A program made the position numbers and the translations under genes. Shown piece after piece: positions 18,001 through 27,245 of a stretch of 60,962 nucleotides of DNA. The notes beneath the pieces are model-generated. The model made no database searches and was not told the DNA's origin. It saw only the letters and a list, made by a program, of their open reading frames with translations. The stretch is from an uncultured Ignavibacteria bacterium (GTDB taxonomy: Bacteria > Bacteroidota > Ignavibacteria > SZUA-365). The first letter of the stretch is position 1. Each line of letters begins with the position of its first letter. Where the stretch lies: assembly GCA_913061095.1 (NCBI GenBank), contig CAJXVM010000004.1, forward strand, positions 191,556 through 252,517. Reading direction: 5' to 3'.

Positions 18001-18771
18001 TTCGTCGATCGCGATCACGGCTGGTTCGCATCCTCGAACATCTACGAACAGGAGGATGCTGCCGTGCTGCGCACGATCGACGGCGGCCGCAGCTGGGAAA
18101 TTAAATCCGCCGGCAGCGGCATCGGCAGCGTCTCGGATATCGCGTTCGTGGATCCGCTCAAGGGCTGGCTCGTCGACGAAATTTCACGGCGCATCAAGCG
18201 TACGATCGCGGGCGGACAGCGATGGATTTCCGCCTTCTATCCGATGGCCGGCGAGCGCCTCGTCGGACTGCATGCCGACCGGGAGAGCGGTGTCGTCTGG
18301 ATCCTCAGCGATACACACGGCTGGGTGAGCGCCGACGAGGGCAGTACGTGGACGAAGACCACGCTGATCCCCGCCGGTTTCATGCAGTCAATGACCTTTG
18401 CCGATTCGCTGCGCGGCTGGGCGGTGACCAAGAACGGTATCATCGAGCGGCAGATCGGCAATCCGCTGGTCACTTCCGTGAAGCCGGATGCGCATCCGTC
18501 ATCGCTCACGCTCGGCAGCGCATATCCGAACCCTGTCACCATCGCCGGCGACGGCGTGATGATTCCGTTCTCGCTCGCCGGAGATCAACACGTGCTGCTC
18601 ACACTGCACAACGCGGCGGGACAGAGAATCGCGACGCTGGTCGATCAGCGGCTGAATCCGGGTGAGCATTTCACCACCTGGGATCCGCACGGATACAGCA
18701 ACGGCGTGTACTTCGTCACGCTGCGCGCGGGCGATCAGGCCATGACCGGCCGGATCATCCTGGCCCGGTAG
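15016..18771 (+). CDS. secreted BNR/sortilin-type propeller protein with T9SS tail (copy 1)
   Basis: 1251 residues. Signal peptide about 1-25 (ending QAHAQ). MEWRNIGPNNIGGRI near residue 94 starts a long series of BNR/VPS10-like blades (TTDGGDSW, SSDGGKTW, SEDFGRTW and others) that fills about 90-730, then an Ig-like or cadherin-like segment (about 745-840) and a second blade set (850-1140, YCF48-like). The last 85 residues (YPNP, then LHNAAGQRIATLVD and GVYFVTLRAG) are a type A T9SS sorting domain, so the protein should cross the outer membrane and be anchored or released. Such propellers bind glycans or proteins; no glycosidase residues are evident. A 52 percent-like paralog by eye follows immediately. 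GAGG lies 6 bases before the ATG. Confidence 0.88.
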   Translation: MRSCSLLRSITIMIFLAALSLQAHAQSSLIHREGDEARRGTVENARARHEYFYNRLTWSDGSIPPGARARAFESMKTMPAYQPLAKGQDAAMEWRNIGPNNIGGRIFALALNPLRPQTMFVGAADGGVWRSYDGGRHWESVSEDFPTQAMGSITINPVDTSIIYAATGDASFGSQSFDGAGVMKSTDGGDSWTELQGDSLPRYIRAADIAINPADPDILYLAVPYGNFDPSLGGIWRTKDGGSSWELVLTGRMTDIVINPQDPSVLYTVSSKVIGGFTADRYGLHKTTDGGDSWFKVDIGVADSLMGRTAIGICAGQPDVLYLGVSEVTGAGRTPLLGIFKTTDAGGSWERQDVPFDYLIPQGWFDNIIGVHPTDPDIVYAGGVKCIRSSDGGKTWKRIADQLAGGILHVDQHEIEFDPSDPDHVYIGNDGGLYLLTDEGETLEKRDIGMSITQFIGGDMYPGSDAFTIGGTQDNGTLRSMDPAPDFDLVLYGDGGHGYIHPTRPNIMYTTQERLKLWRSEDFGRTWTWAIGDLPNENSLFYVPYVMDYENPDVLYLGTYRLYRTSNAGQSWERLHSCPFQASTGGCYYVTSISMAPYDNQMVLAAAPGQVGVSSDAGRSWQVTKDQLPLASCSAFRTFTPGVMYATFSRYEVDKVWKSTDYGRNWTSMNGDLPDIPVNDVIELDGKVIIGTNLGTFITENDGQNWQRLGTGMPTVAVLRLLFQEETGVLRAITHGRGIYDLQWKTPAEKKPEFASRPDTTTLHMFQPFVYAPVVQAWPRPTFRLVEGPSSASIDSVLGIVRWTAGDLIRRFTIEAENSAGVTRQTFTLQTADVVSTEWEIVQPARLSSQVNHSFVAEDGSLWLARDTAWVSVSTDQGRNWEHLRLPETEVSVLSVFAFDRNTAYVGTGGAQSLVNTGSGHIWKTTDGGQSWQDLLYGIDSRFGNIHFWDAANGITVSQGAQDSADVFITSDGGVTWERMMPRPYARIPLYNTLTFVDRDHGWFASSNIYEQEDAAVLRTIDGGRSWEIKSAGSGIGSVSDIAFVDPLKGWLVDEISRRIKRTIAGGQRWISAFYPMAGERLVGLHADRESGVVWILSDTHGWVSADEGSTWTKTTLIPAGFMQSMTFADSLRGWAVTKNGIIERQIGNPLVTSVKPDAHPSSLTLGSAYPNPVTIAGDGVMIPFSLAGDQHVLLTLHNAAGQRIATLVDQRLNPGEHFTTWDPHGYSNGVYFVTLRAGDQAMTGRIILAR

Positions 18772-18778
18772 AGCGACA

Positions 18779-18841
18779 CGTCATGCTGAGCTTGTCGGAG
18801 CATGACGCCTGCAAGCCGCTACCCTCTGCGTGGCTCAGGGT
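18779..18841. repeat. REP-like palindromic intergenic element
   Basis: CGTCATGCT (18779-18787) and AGCATGACG (18799-18807) flank GAGCTTGTCGG; next to it ACCCT (18821-18825) and AGGGT (18837-18841) form a second short stem containing GGCTCAGGGTGAC. Both halves look like dispersed repeats common in draft genomes of this lineage. No T-tract follows, so it is not a classical terminator. Confidence 0.55.
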
Positions 18842-18888
18842 GACGGGATGCCGATGACTGTTATTCCATTCACTGAGACAGAAAGCCC

Positions 18889-21800
18889 ATGACCACATCG
18901 ATACTGCGTGACGCCATTTTGTCCGCCCTGCTCGTTCTTTTTTCTGCCGGGATGCTCGTCGCCCAGCAGGATCCGATGATCGTTCCCGCCGATGCGAAGG
19001 ACGGCGTCGGACAGACATCCCGGGAAATCCTCGACAAGCCGCGGGGCCGGGCGGAGTACTTCTACAACCGCGTCACATATCCCGGCGGCGAGATCCCTGA
19101 GGGTGCGCGGGCGCGCGCGTGGAAGCAGGCGCAGCGGGAGATGCCGCTGTTCACCCCGGGCGGAAAAGGCGGCCTGCAGGAGGTGATGGAATGGAGGAAT
19201 GTCGGTCCGGCGAATATCGGCGGACGCATCATTGCCGTGGCCGCGAATCCGCTGAATTCCGCAACGGTGTACATCGGCGCGGCGGACGGCGGCATCTGGC
19301 GCAGCTGGGATGCGGGGCGCAACTGGCATTCCATCTCCGACGAACTTCCGACACAGGCGATGGGCGCCATCGTCATCAATCCCATCGACACCGGCATCGT
19401 ATACGCGGGCACGGGGGAGGCCAGTTTCGCGCAGCGCACGTTCGACGGCGGCGGGATGTTCCGCAGCACGAACAGCGGTACGACATGGACGGAAATCGGG
19501 GCGACCACATTGCCACCGTATTCCCGTGCAAGCGACATGGCCATCAATCCCCTCAATCCGGATATCCTCTATGCCGCCATCCCTGACGGCGTCCGTGCGG
19601 ATTCACTCGAAGGTATCTGGCGCAGCACCGATGCCGGCGACACATGGCAGCTCGTGCTGCCGGGACGCATGACCGATGTGGTCATCAATCCGCAGCAGCC
19701 GGATATTCTCTACACGGCCTCCAGCAAGATTTTCGGCGGCGGCACGGCCCCGCGCTACGGGATGTTCAAGACCACGGACGGTGGGGACAGCTGGTTCCAG
19801 CTCGATATCGGCGTGGCCGATTCGCTGATGGGCAGAACGAGCATCGGCATCTGCGAAGCGGAGCCCGACGTGCTGTACATTGGCGTCTCGGAAGTCACCG
19901 GTGACGACCGCACGCATCTGATCGGCGTGTTCAAAACGACGGACGGCGGGGAGAGCTGGCGGAAGCTCGACGTCCCCTTCGATTACATGGTCTCGCAGGG
20001 ATGGTACGACAATATCATGGGCGTGCATCCCGTCAATCCCGACATCGTGTATGCGGGCGGGGTCAAACTGATTGTCACGCGTGACGGCGGCCGGAGCTGG
20101 GAGCGTGTTCCCGACCAGGGGTACGGCGGCATCGTGCACGTGGATCAGCATGCGATCGATTTCGACCGCGGCGATCCCTCCACGGTGTATCTCGGCAACG
20201 ACGGTGGTTTTTTCGTCGGCACGGATGACGGGGCGGACTGGGAAAAGCGCGACTACGGTCTCTCCATCACGCAGTTCATCGGTGGCGCCATGCACCCGAC
20301 GAGCAACGCCATTCTCTTTGGCGGCACGCAGGACAACGGCACGCTCTTTTCCCGCACATCGCCGGAATTCGAGCTGGTGCTCTACGGCGATGGCGGCAAC
20401 GGGGCGATCAACTACGAGCAGCCGAATGTCATGTACACGACCAAGGAGACATTGAAATTTTATCGTTCCGAGGATTTCGGTGAGACATGGACGCGCATGC
20501 AGGGCGGCATGGGAATGGATCAGTCGCTGTTCTACATCGATTTCGCGATGGACCCGAACGACCCGGATGTGCTGTATCTCGGGACGTCACGTCTGTACAA
20601 GACGACGAACGGCGGGAAGAACTGGATCATGAAAAGCAGCTGTCCCGTCCCGACGCTGGGCGGCTGCTATTATGTCAGTGCGCTGAGCGTGGCGACGTAT
20701 GACAGCCGTTTCGTGTTTGCCGGCGGCGCCGGCGGCGGCGTCTCGATTTCGAAGGACGCCGGTGAGAGCTGGGAGACAGTGGCCGATTCGCTGCTGCCCG
20801 TCGGGTACTGCTCATCGGTGCGGAGCTTTCGTCCCGGCGTCGTGTATGCGACTTACAGCCGCTACGGCATCGACAAGGTCTGGCGCAGTCTCGACACGGG
20901 CGCCACCTGGGTGAGCATCAACGGCGATCTGCCCGACGTTCCGCTCAATGATCTGATCGAGCTCGATGGAAAGATCATCGTCGGATCGGATGTCGGAGCA
21001 TTCATCTCCGAAGACGAAGGTACGACGTGGCAGCGCTTCGGCACCGGCATGCCCAGCGTCTCCGTGCAGCGCTTTGTGTACAGCGAGCGCACCGGAACCC
21101 TGCGCGCGATCACGCACGGGCGTGGCCAGTATGATATGTCGTGGAAGCCGCTGCCGCCCGCGGCACCAGTATTCACATCGCAGCCCGATACGAGCATGCT
21201 CGAGATGGGAGAGCTGTTCATCTATGCGCCGGTCGTGGATGCCTCGCCGGAGGCACGCTTCCGCCTCGTCGAGGCGCCGGACGGCGCGTCGGTTGACAGT
21301 GTGCTGGGCATCGTGCGGTGGACCGGCGGCGCGCGTCTCGGCCGCTTCGTGCTGGAGGCCGAAAACGCTTACGGAAGCGCCGAACAGGTGTTTCATGTCC
21401 CGACAACGGATGTGCGCCTGGCGGAGTGGTCGATCGTTCAGCCGCAGCCGATGTCGACCCCGGTGAACGTCATGGCCTACGGCGCTCCCAACACCCTCTG
21501 GCTGGGACGCGACAGTGCCTATGTCTCCCGCTCGAGCGACGGTGGCTTGACCTGGACGCACAGCATGCTTCCGGGGACGAACGCGCAGGTCGTCGATATC
21601 CACGCGTTTGACAGCGAACGCGCCGTGGCGGGCACGCGCAGCGGGCACATCATGAAAACCACCGATGGCGGACAGAGCTGGGATGTGCTCCTTTCCGCGG
21701 TCAACGCGCGCTTTGGCAACATTCACTTTCACGACGAAATGCGCGGCATCGCCATCACCGGCGATCCCGACCGCCGCAGCACCGCGATCGTTTACCGCAC

Positions 21801-22647
21801 GACTGACGGCGGCGCGACCTGGGAGCAGATCGCGGAAATCCCCGCGCGATGGCCGATCGACGCCACGCTGACTTTCATCGATGAGGATCACGGCTGGTTC
21901 GCATCCTCCAACCTGTCGCGCCGTCCCGCAGAAGAGCCGGTCATCCTGCGCACGGAGGACGGGGGCGAAACCTGGAACGCCGCGCAGGTATCCATGCAGA
22001 ACATCCACGGTATCGCGTTCTTCAACACCGATCGCGGCCTTTGTGTCGACGACCTGACGGGGTATGTGCGTCGCACGGTGAACGGCGGGGTGAGCTGGCG
22101 CTCTGCCTTTTACACGATGAGCGGAAATCGCAACATCGCGGTGCAGACGTTTGATGGAGGGGAGGCCGTGTGGATCGTGGGGGATGATGGCGCGTGGGCC
22201 AGCCCCGACGCCGGTGCGAGCTGGACGCGGACGCAGATGGTCGACGCCGGTCCTCTCAAGGATGCTGTCTTCGCGGATTCTTCCTCGGGCTGGGCGGTCA
22301 CCGCATCGGGCATCGTGCAGCAGCTGGTCGTCAACCCGCTGCTTTCAGCCGATGATCGAGCACAGCCGCGTCCCTCCGCGCTGCGCATCAATACGCTGTA
22401 TCCCCATCCCGTTGTGGCGGGTGACGACGCCGTCCGCGTCAGCTTCATGCTGGATCGACATCGTCCGGTGACGCTGGAGGTCTTCAACAGCGCGGGCGTG
22501 CGCGTGGCGGCACTGCTCGACACGGCGCTGCCGGCGGGACGGCATCAGACACAATTTTCCACGGCAAATCTCATCAGCGGTGCGTATTTTGTCGTGTTGC
22601 GATCCGGAACGGATTCGGTTGTCAGGCGTATGATTCTGACCAGGTAG
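18889..22647 (+). CDS. secreted BNR/sortilin-type propeller protein with T9SS tail (copy 2)
   Basis: 1252 residues, colinear with the upstream 1251-residue gene over its full length (same MEWRNVGPANIGGRI start of the blades, same DVxYIGVSEVTG, same QGWYDNIMGVHP, same CYYVSALSVA). Signal peptide 1-27 (ending LVAQ). Two blade sets flank a middle Ig-like segment (FRLVEAPDGASVDSVLGIVRWTGG), and the last 80 residues (YPHPV, then LEVFNSAGVRVAALLD, GAYFVVLRSG) form a T9SS sorting domain. The pair arose by tandem duplication, now diverged. It is expected on the cell surface. A 117-base gap with a REP-like element separates the copies. Ligand unknown. Confidence 0.88.
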   Translation: MTTSILRDAILSALLVLFSAGMLVAQQDPMIVPADAKDGVGQTSREILDKPRGRAEYFYNRVTYPGGEIPEGARARAWKQAQREMPLFTPGGKGGLQEVMEWRNVGPANIGGRIIAVAANPLNSATVYIGAADGGIWRSWDAGRNWHSISDELPTQAMGAIVINPIDTGIVYAGTGEASFAQRTFDGGGMFRSTNSGTTWTEIGATTLPPYSRASDMAINPLNPDILYAAIPDGVRADSLEGIWRSTDAGDTWQLVLPGRMTDVVINPQQPDILYTASSKIFGGGTAPRYGMFKTTDGGDSWFQLDIGVADSLMGRTSIGICEAEPDVLYIGVSEVTGDDRTHLIGVFKTTDGGESWRKLDVPFDYMVSQGWYDNIMGVHPVNPDIVYAGGVKLIVTRDGGRSWERVPDQGYGGIVHVDQHAIDFDRGDPSTVYLGNDGGFFVGTDDGADWEKRDYGLSITQFIGGAMHPTSNAILFGGTQDNGTLFSRTSPEFELVLYGDGGNGAINYEQPNVMYTTKETLKFYRSEDFGETWTRMQGGMGMDQSLFYIDFAMDPNDPDVLYLGTSRLYKTTNGGKNWIMKSSCPVPTLGGCYYVSALSVATYDSRFVFAGGAGGGVSISKDAGESWETVADSLLPVGYCSSVRSFRPGVVYATYSRYGIDKVWRSLDTGATWVSINGDLPDVPLNDLIELDGKIIVGSDVGAFISEDEGTTWQRFGTGMPSVSVQRFVYSERTGTLRAITHGRGQYDMSWKPLPPAAPVFTSQPDTSMLEMGELFIYAPVVDASPEARFRLVEAPDGASVDSVLGIVRWTGGARLGRFVLEAENAYGSAEQVFHVPTTDVRLAEWSIVQPQPMSTPVNVMAYGAPNTLWLGRDSAYVSRSSDGGLTWTHSMLPGTNAQVVDIHAFDSERAVAGTRSGHIMKTTDGGQSWDVLLSAVNARFGNIHFHDEMRGIAITGDPDRRSTAIVYRTTDGGATWEQIAEIPARWPIDATLTFIDEDHGWFASSNLSRRPAEEPVILRTEDGGETWNAAQVSMQNIHGIAFFNTDRGLCVDDLTGYVRRTVNGGVSWRSAFYTMSGNRNIAVQTFDGGEAVWIVGDDGAWASPDAGASWTRTQMVDAGPLKDAVFADSSSGWAVTASGIVQQLVVNPLLSADDRAQPRPSALRINTLYPHPVVAGDDAVRVSFMLDRHRPVTLEVFNSAGVRVAALLDTALPAGRHQTQFSTANLISGAYFVVLRSGTDSVVRRMILTR

Positions 22648-22648
22648 G

Positions 22649-22663
22649 CCGGAAGGCTTCCGG
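22649..22663. repeat. short palindrome after the second BNR gene
   Basis: CCGGAAG-G-CTTCCGG begins two bases after the stop codon. With a one-base centre it cannot fold as RNA without losing pairs, and no T-tract follows; function unknown. Confidence 0.35.
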
Positions 22664-22703
22664 AACAGGAATGCACAGTCACCTCATCATCATGGAGTCA
22701 TAG

Positions 22704-23798
22704 ATGCGAATGTTCAAACTGCTGCTGCTGGCGTTGCCGCTGCTGCTGTTCGTCGCCTGCAGCGACGACGACGACGGTGTGGTGGATCCGCCGGTGGACA
22801 ACACCGACACGGAGAAGCCGACCGTCAATATCATCAAGCCGACGCCCGACCAGGAGGTCAGCGGCGATGAACTTTTCGTCGAAGTTCAGGCGACCGACAA
22901 TCACAAGGTGGTCAAAGTGGAGCTGTACCTGAGCAACAGTCCCTTTGTCGCTAAAACACTGACCGCGGAACCGTGGACGACTACGCTCGACATCAGCTCA
23001 ATGGAGGCGGGGGTACACGCCGTTTCCGTGAAGGCGTTCGATTCGACGGGGAATGAATCAAATCGTTCGACGGTAAGCTTCGTCAAAGTCGAACAGGGCA
23101 ATTTCCGCTTCGCATTCCAGGCCGGGTCCGAATTCGTCTATGATCGCTGGGATCTTGATTCCGACAACAATCCGGTCGAAAGCAGCAGACACATGTATGT
23201 TTCCGTCATCGAACAGGGGGACGGTTCATCTCTCGGCGGGATGACGGACTGGTACAGGATGATTTCCACGGACAATGTTACCGGGAGATCTGACACGCTG
23301 ATCGTGCGCACGGATGATCAGCATAACATTCTGGTATACGGTCTCGCGAATTCTCTCGTGACGCGCTTCCTGCGTCCGCTGGTCGAGAGCGGCACGCTTC
23401 CGACCATGCCGCAGCTCCCGGTGCCGGAGTGGACGTATCTTGCATGGGTCAATGACCAGAACGGTGATGCGCTGGAGCCCGGAGGTACATGGGATGTGAC
23501 ATCGGGAGACGGAATTGAAATCCCCTTTGGTCTGGTGAGCGCGACCATCAGCATGGGCGCGGAGTATGCCGCGAAAGGGGAATTGATCACCGTCGACGGC
23601 AGTGATATCTACACCTGGCGAACGCGGATCATGATCACCATCGATCTCTTTGGGGAAACACAGATCCCGGTTGACATCTGGTTCTCCGACCAGCCGTCGG
23701 GGCAGATCCAGCTCCAGCAGGAGAGCGCGGAAATCAATGTGCAGATCACGACGCTGCCTGTTGACGGCGACTTGCAGACGCTCGTCTCCTGGAACTGA
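22704..23798 (+). CDS. lipoprotein with Ig-like (Bacteroidetes-style) domain
   Basis: 364 residues. The signal ends in a lipobox, LLFVACSDD, so the mature protein starts at C19 or so and is lipid-anchored; the following acidic run (SDDDDG) fits surface export signals of Bacteroidota lipoproteins. Residues about 38-125 (KPTVNIIKPTPDQEVSGDE, VKVELYLSN, HAVSVKAFDSTGNES) form an Ig-like domain of the kind that binds carbohydrates or acts as spacer. The remaining 230 residues are unrecognised, with many beta-strand-like stretches and a hydrophobic LRPLVESGTLPTMPQLPVPEW. It is 56 bases after the BNR gene and is ended by a strong terminator, so it may belong to their transcription unit. Confidence 0.78.
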   Translation: MRMFKLLLLALPLLLFVACSDDDDGVVDPPVDNTDTEKPTVNIIKPTPDQEVSGDELFVEVQATDNHKVVKVELYLSNSPFVAKTLTAEPWTTTLDISSMEAGVHAVSVKAFDSTGNESNRSTVSFVKVEQGNFRFAFQAGSEFVYDRWDLDSDNNPVESSRHMYVSVIEQGDGSSLGGMTDWYRMISTDNVTGRSDTLIVRTDDQHNILVYGLANSLVTRFLRPLVESGTLPTMPQLPVPEWTYLAWVNDQNGDALEPGGTWDVTSGDGIEIPFGLVSATISMGAEYAAKGELITVDGSDIYTWRTRIMITIDLFGETQIPVDIWFSDQPSGQIQLQQESAEINVQITTLPVDGDLQTLVSWN

Positions 23799-23820
23799 TT
23801 TTTCCCATATTTTTCGAAAG

Positions 23821-23849
23821 GCCCCGGTACACAAATACCGGGGTTTTTC
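23821..23849 (+). terminator. intrinsic terminator after the lipoprotein gene
   Basis: CCCCGGTA (23822-23829) pairs with TACCGGGG (23836-23843) around a six-base loop, followed by TTTTT. It separates the propeller-lipoprotein unit from the subtilisin gene. Confidence 0.9.
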
Positions 23850-23915
23850 GTATTATTTACATAAGCTCTGCCCGCTTTTTCAATCCCCTGCCTCCTGATG
23901 TACTGAGATCTTGCC

Positions 23916-26882
23916 ATGAAAACCACCATTAACAGTATCCTCCTTCTGTTCTTTTCTGTTTCAATGTTTACTTCCGAAGCCGGCGGTCGTCCCGGAGAGA
24001 GTGGCGATACGCCCGCGTGGGGTGTCCCCGAACATGCGGACCTCGTCCCCAACACGGTGATCGTGAAATTTCGTGCATCGATCGAGCACCGGCTCAGCAA
24101 GCACGGTGTCGCCGCTCCCGCGCTTTCGCCCGTGCTGGCGCGCTACGGCGTGCATGCGATGACGCAGATGTTTCCGCAGCATACCTCCACGTGGATGACC
24201 GACGGTACGGAAATCGCCCTGCAGCGCATGTACCGCATCGAATTCGCTGAAGATGTGAATCCGCTGGAAGTCGCCCGCGCCTTTCGCGCGCTTCCGGAAG
24301 TGGAGTATGCCGATCCGGAAGTCGTGCAGCATCTTCTGTACGTACCGAACGATCCGCGTCTGGCGGAGCAGTACGCGCTGGTGAACGTGGAGGCACAGAA
24401 AGCCTGGGATCTGACCACCGGCAGCGAGGACATCGTGATCGCGATCGTCGACAGTGGTGTCATGCTGACGCATGAGGATCTCGAAGACCGCATTTGGGTG
24501 CATCCTGGCGAGGATCTCGACGGTGACGGGATGTTTACGGAGGCGGATATCGACAGCATCGACAACGACGGCAACGGCTACGTCGACGATATCGTCGGCA
24601 TCGACCTGGTTGGACCGTCGCTGATCATCGGCGGGAATTATTACGACAACGATCCCGATCCAACGCCGCGGGGACATCCGCACGGGACGCATGTGGCGGG
24701 GATTGCCGCCGCGACCGGGGACAACGGCAAGGGCATCGCGGGACTGGCGTACGGCTGCCGCATCATGCCAGTCAAGTGCGGAGCGGATGTGTACGCTCCC
24801 TCGATCCTGCGCGGGTATGACGGCATCGTGTACGCGGCTGACAACGGCGCCGACGTCATCAACTGCAGCTGGGGCGGCGGTGGATATCTTGAAAGCCAGA
24901 AAGAAATGATTGACTATGCCATTTCGAAGGGCGCTGTCGTGGTCGCGGCGGCGGGGAACAGCGGCAGCGAGCGCATCCACACACCGGGCGCCTATCCCAA
25001 TGTGCTCTGTGTCGCGAACACGACGGAAGACGACAAGGCCGCCGGATCGACGACCTACGGTCCGTGGGTGGACGTCTCCGCTCCCGGATCCGCAATTCTC
25101 AGCTGTGTGCTCGGGTCACCGCAGTCGTACCAGAGATTTTCCGGCACCTCGATGGCGTCACCGCTGGTAGCCGGTCTCGCCGGACTGGTGCGAAGCCATC
25201 GTCCCGATCTGTCTCCCGAACAGGTCTTCGAGCAGATCCGTGTGACCAGTGATCCCATCGATGCGTCACAGGATCCGCGTTATCAAGGCAAGATCGGGCG
25301 CGGCCGTATCAACGCCTACCGTGCGCTCACCGAATCGTCACCAGCCGTCCGTCTGGTGGGCTGGACACTCAGTGATTCACTGTATGGCAACAACGACGGT
25401 TTCCCCGACCAGGGCGAGAAGCTGACGGTGACGATGCGCTGGGAGAATCTGCTTGAGCCCACGCAGAACGCTGTCATCACGCTTTCTTCATCGAGCATCC
25501 GTGCGACTGTTATTGAAGGCACGTTCAATGCCGGCGCCATTCCAACGAACGGGATTGTCAGTAATGAAGCCGATCCATTCGTGATTCTTCTCGATGACTG
25601 GCCGGTGCCGAATGACCAGGTGGATCTGATTTACACCATCGAGGATGGCGAGTATACGGACCAGGGAGGCGTGTTCTTCATTCAGCAGCCGTCGTATCGC
25701 GATCATGACATCAACGACATCCGCCTGACACTGACCAATGACGGCAATGTCGGCTTCGACGATCTTTCGAGTGTCACCGGTTCGGGCATGCGGTATCTCG
25801 ACAATGAGAATGTTCTGTTCGAAGGCGCGTTCATGATGGGCGCGGTTGTCAACATGACGCCGCTCGTGGTGGATGTGGCGCGGACCGGTCCCGGCAGCCA
25901 GGAGGAAGACTTCCTCGGGGAGCAGCTTTACCGGATCAGCACGCCGGGTCTGATTGCCGAGCAGGAAGGATACGGTGTCTTCTGGGATGCCAATGCGCCG
26001 CTGGCCACGCGGCTGCAGACGGAGGTGACGCTGAAGAGCTTTGCGTTCACCCGTCCCGAAGTGCGCAACATGATTTTTCTGCGATACACGATACACAACT
26101 ATTCGAGCAACCTGCAGGAGGACCTGCATGCGGGGCTGTTCTTCGACTGGGATATCGGGTCGAACAGTCAGACCGACATCGCACTGTACGAGGGGGATTT
26201 CAACCTGGCGATGTGTTTCGACACGGTCGGCACCCCGCGCACACCCGTGACGGTCGGCCTCCTGCATCTGACGCCCGAGCATGGCACGACGTACTGGGGC
26301 ATCAACAACCGCGACCGCGACGATTCCCTCAGCATCGGCATTTACAATGGTTTCACGAAGGAGGAAAAATGGAAAGCGCTTTCCACCGGTGTCGTGCAGA
26401 AGGTGAGCAGCATCACTGATGTTTCCCAGGTGCTCGCCGCGGGTCCGGTGGACATGCAGCCCGGCGATTCCATCGTGGTCGGATTCGCGCTCATCGCCGC
26501 TCCGACGATGGATGATATCCTCGCATCCGTTCCACCGGCGCATGACATGTGGGATACGATAAACCGCCTCTATGACCCGACGACAGTGCTCGCGCCGCCG
26601 GCGCTTCCCGCGGGCGTGGAGTTTCGTGGTGTTGCACCGCATCCGGTTTCGATATCCCGCGGTACGATGACAATGGATATCGAAGTGGCGCGTGCCGGCA
26701 GGGTGCGCATTGCGCTCTATGATCTGCTCGGAAGGAGCATTGCGGTCCTTTCTGATCGCTTCATGGAAGCGGGGCGGCATATGCTGCCGGTCATGCTTCC
26801 ATCGATGGTACCGGGGACGGTGCTGCTTCGTGTCGAGACCCGGGATGGAGTGTCGGATATGTCTGTGCGCGTAGTTCCGTAA
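23916..26882 (+). CDS. secreted subtilisin-like serine protease (S8) with T9SS tail
   Basis: 988 residues. Signal peptide about 1-23, then a propeptide (about 40-150, VPNTVIVKFRAS and VNPLEVARAFRALPEVEYADPE are inhibitor-I9/fervidolysin-like). The catalytic triad is D179 (IAIVDSGV), H256 (HGTHVAG) and S412 (GTSMASP), with the oxyanion Asn in AAAGNSG. An insert after the Asp (EDLDGDGMFTEADIDSIDNDGNGYVDD) is rich in Asp and probably binds calcium. Residues about 480-900 are beta-rich, and the last 80 (VAPHPVSISRG, IALYDLLGRSIAVLSD) are a T9SS sorting domain with a degenerate start (HPV in place of NPxxxx). It is a surface or extracellular protease that degrades or matures proteins. Confidence 0.9.
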   Translation: MKTTINSILLLFFSVSMFTSEAGGRPGESGDTPAWGVPEHADLVPNTVIVKFRASIEHRLSKHGVAAPALSPVLARYGVHAMTQMFPQHTSTWMTDGTEIALQRMYRIEFAEDVNPLEVARAFRALPEVEYADPEVVQHLLYVPNDPRLAEQYALVNVEAQKAWDLTTGSEDIVIAIVDSGVMLTHEDLEDRIWVHPGEDLDGDGMFTEADIDSIDNDGNGYVDDIVGIDLVGPSLIIGGNYYDNDPDPTPRGHPHGTHVAGIAAATGDNGKGIAGLAYGCRIMPVKCGADVYAPSILRGYDGIVYAADNGADVINCSWGGGGYLESQKEMIDYAISKGAVVVAAAGNSGSERIHTPGAYPNVLCVANTTEDDKAAGSTTYGPWVDVSAPGSAILSCVLGSPQSYQRFSGTSMASPLVAGLAGLVRSHRPDLSPEQVFEQIRVTSDPIDASQDPRYQGKIGRGRINAYRALTESSPAVRLVGWTLSDSLYGNNDGFPDQGEKLTVTMRWENLLEPTQNAVITLSSSSIRATVIEGTFNAGAIPTNGIVSNEADPFVILLDDWPVPNDQVDLIYTIEDGEYTDQGGVFFIQQPSYRDHDINDIRLTLTNDGNVGFDDLSSVTGSGMRYLDNENVLFEGAFMMGAVVNMTPLVVDVARTGPGSQEEDFLGEQLYRISTPGLIAEQEGYGVFWDANAPLATRLQTEVTLKSFAFTRPEVRNMIFLRYTIHNYSSNLQEDLHAGLFFDWDIGSNSQTDIALYEGDFNLAMCFDTVGTPRTPVTVGLLHLTPEHGTTYWGINNRDRDDSLSIGIYNGFTKEEKWKALSTGVVQKVSSITDVSQVLAAGPVDMQPGDSIVVGFALIAAPTMDDILASVPPAHDMWDTINRLYDPTTVLAPPALPAGVEFRGVAPHPVSISRGTMTMDIEVARAGRVRIALYDLLGRSIAVLSDRFMEAGRHMLPVMLPSMVPGTVLLRVETRDGVSDMSVRVVP

Positions 26883-27014
26883 AAAAAAATGCGCAATTTT
26901 TCGCCACCGGCGAAAATGAGCGCTATATACAGGTAGTGCTTTTCAACAGAAGCGACAGGAAGTATGTCTGCTGTGTGTGAAATGCAGAACATCAGAGTCT
27001 GATAGAAAGCTGCC

Positions 27015-27245
27015 ATGAGTGAAAGTGAAAAAATCCCGACCGTAGAGGATATTGAGCGCAAACAGCGGCTGCTGTCCATCCTCTTCAAGATCTTCATCGC
27101 CATCATCATCCTCATCGTCTGTCTCTTCGCGGGATGGCTTATCTCCTTTATTGGATATACGGATGAATTTTCCGGAACCGGTCCGGCCGTCAGAGGTGCT
27201 CAGAATTTGGCGGAAGCGCTTCCATTCCTGATTACGGGTAGGTGA
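27015..27245 (+). CDS. small single-pass membrane protein, unknown
   Basis: 76 residues: an acidic N-terminus (MSESEKIPTVEDIERKQR), one strong membrane helix (about 21-46, LSILFKIFIAIIILIVCLFAGWL) and a polar tail. It resembles no family I recognise. Codon use is unremarkable and only a weak ribosome site precedes the ATG, so it may be real but is uncertain. It sits alone, 132 bases after the protease stop, ahead of a long non-coding stretch. Confidence 0.5.
   Translation: MSESEKIPTVEDIERKQRLLSILFKIFIAIIILIVCLFAGWLISFIGYTDEFSGTGPAVRGAQNLAEALPFLITGR

Noticed and set aside
26898-26916. Stem TTTTCGCC/GGCGAAAA after the protease as a terminator
   Set aside because: Loop of three bases and no T-tract on the plus strand; at most a weak signal.
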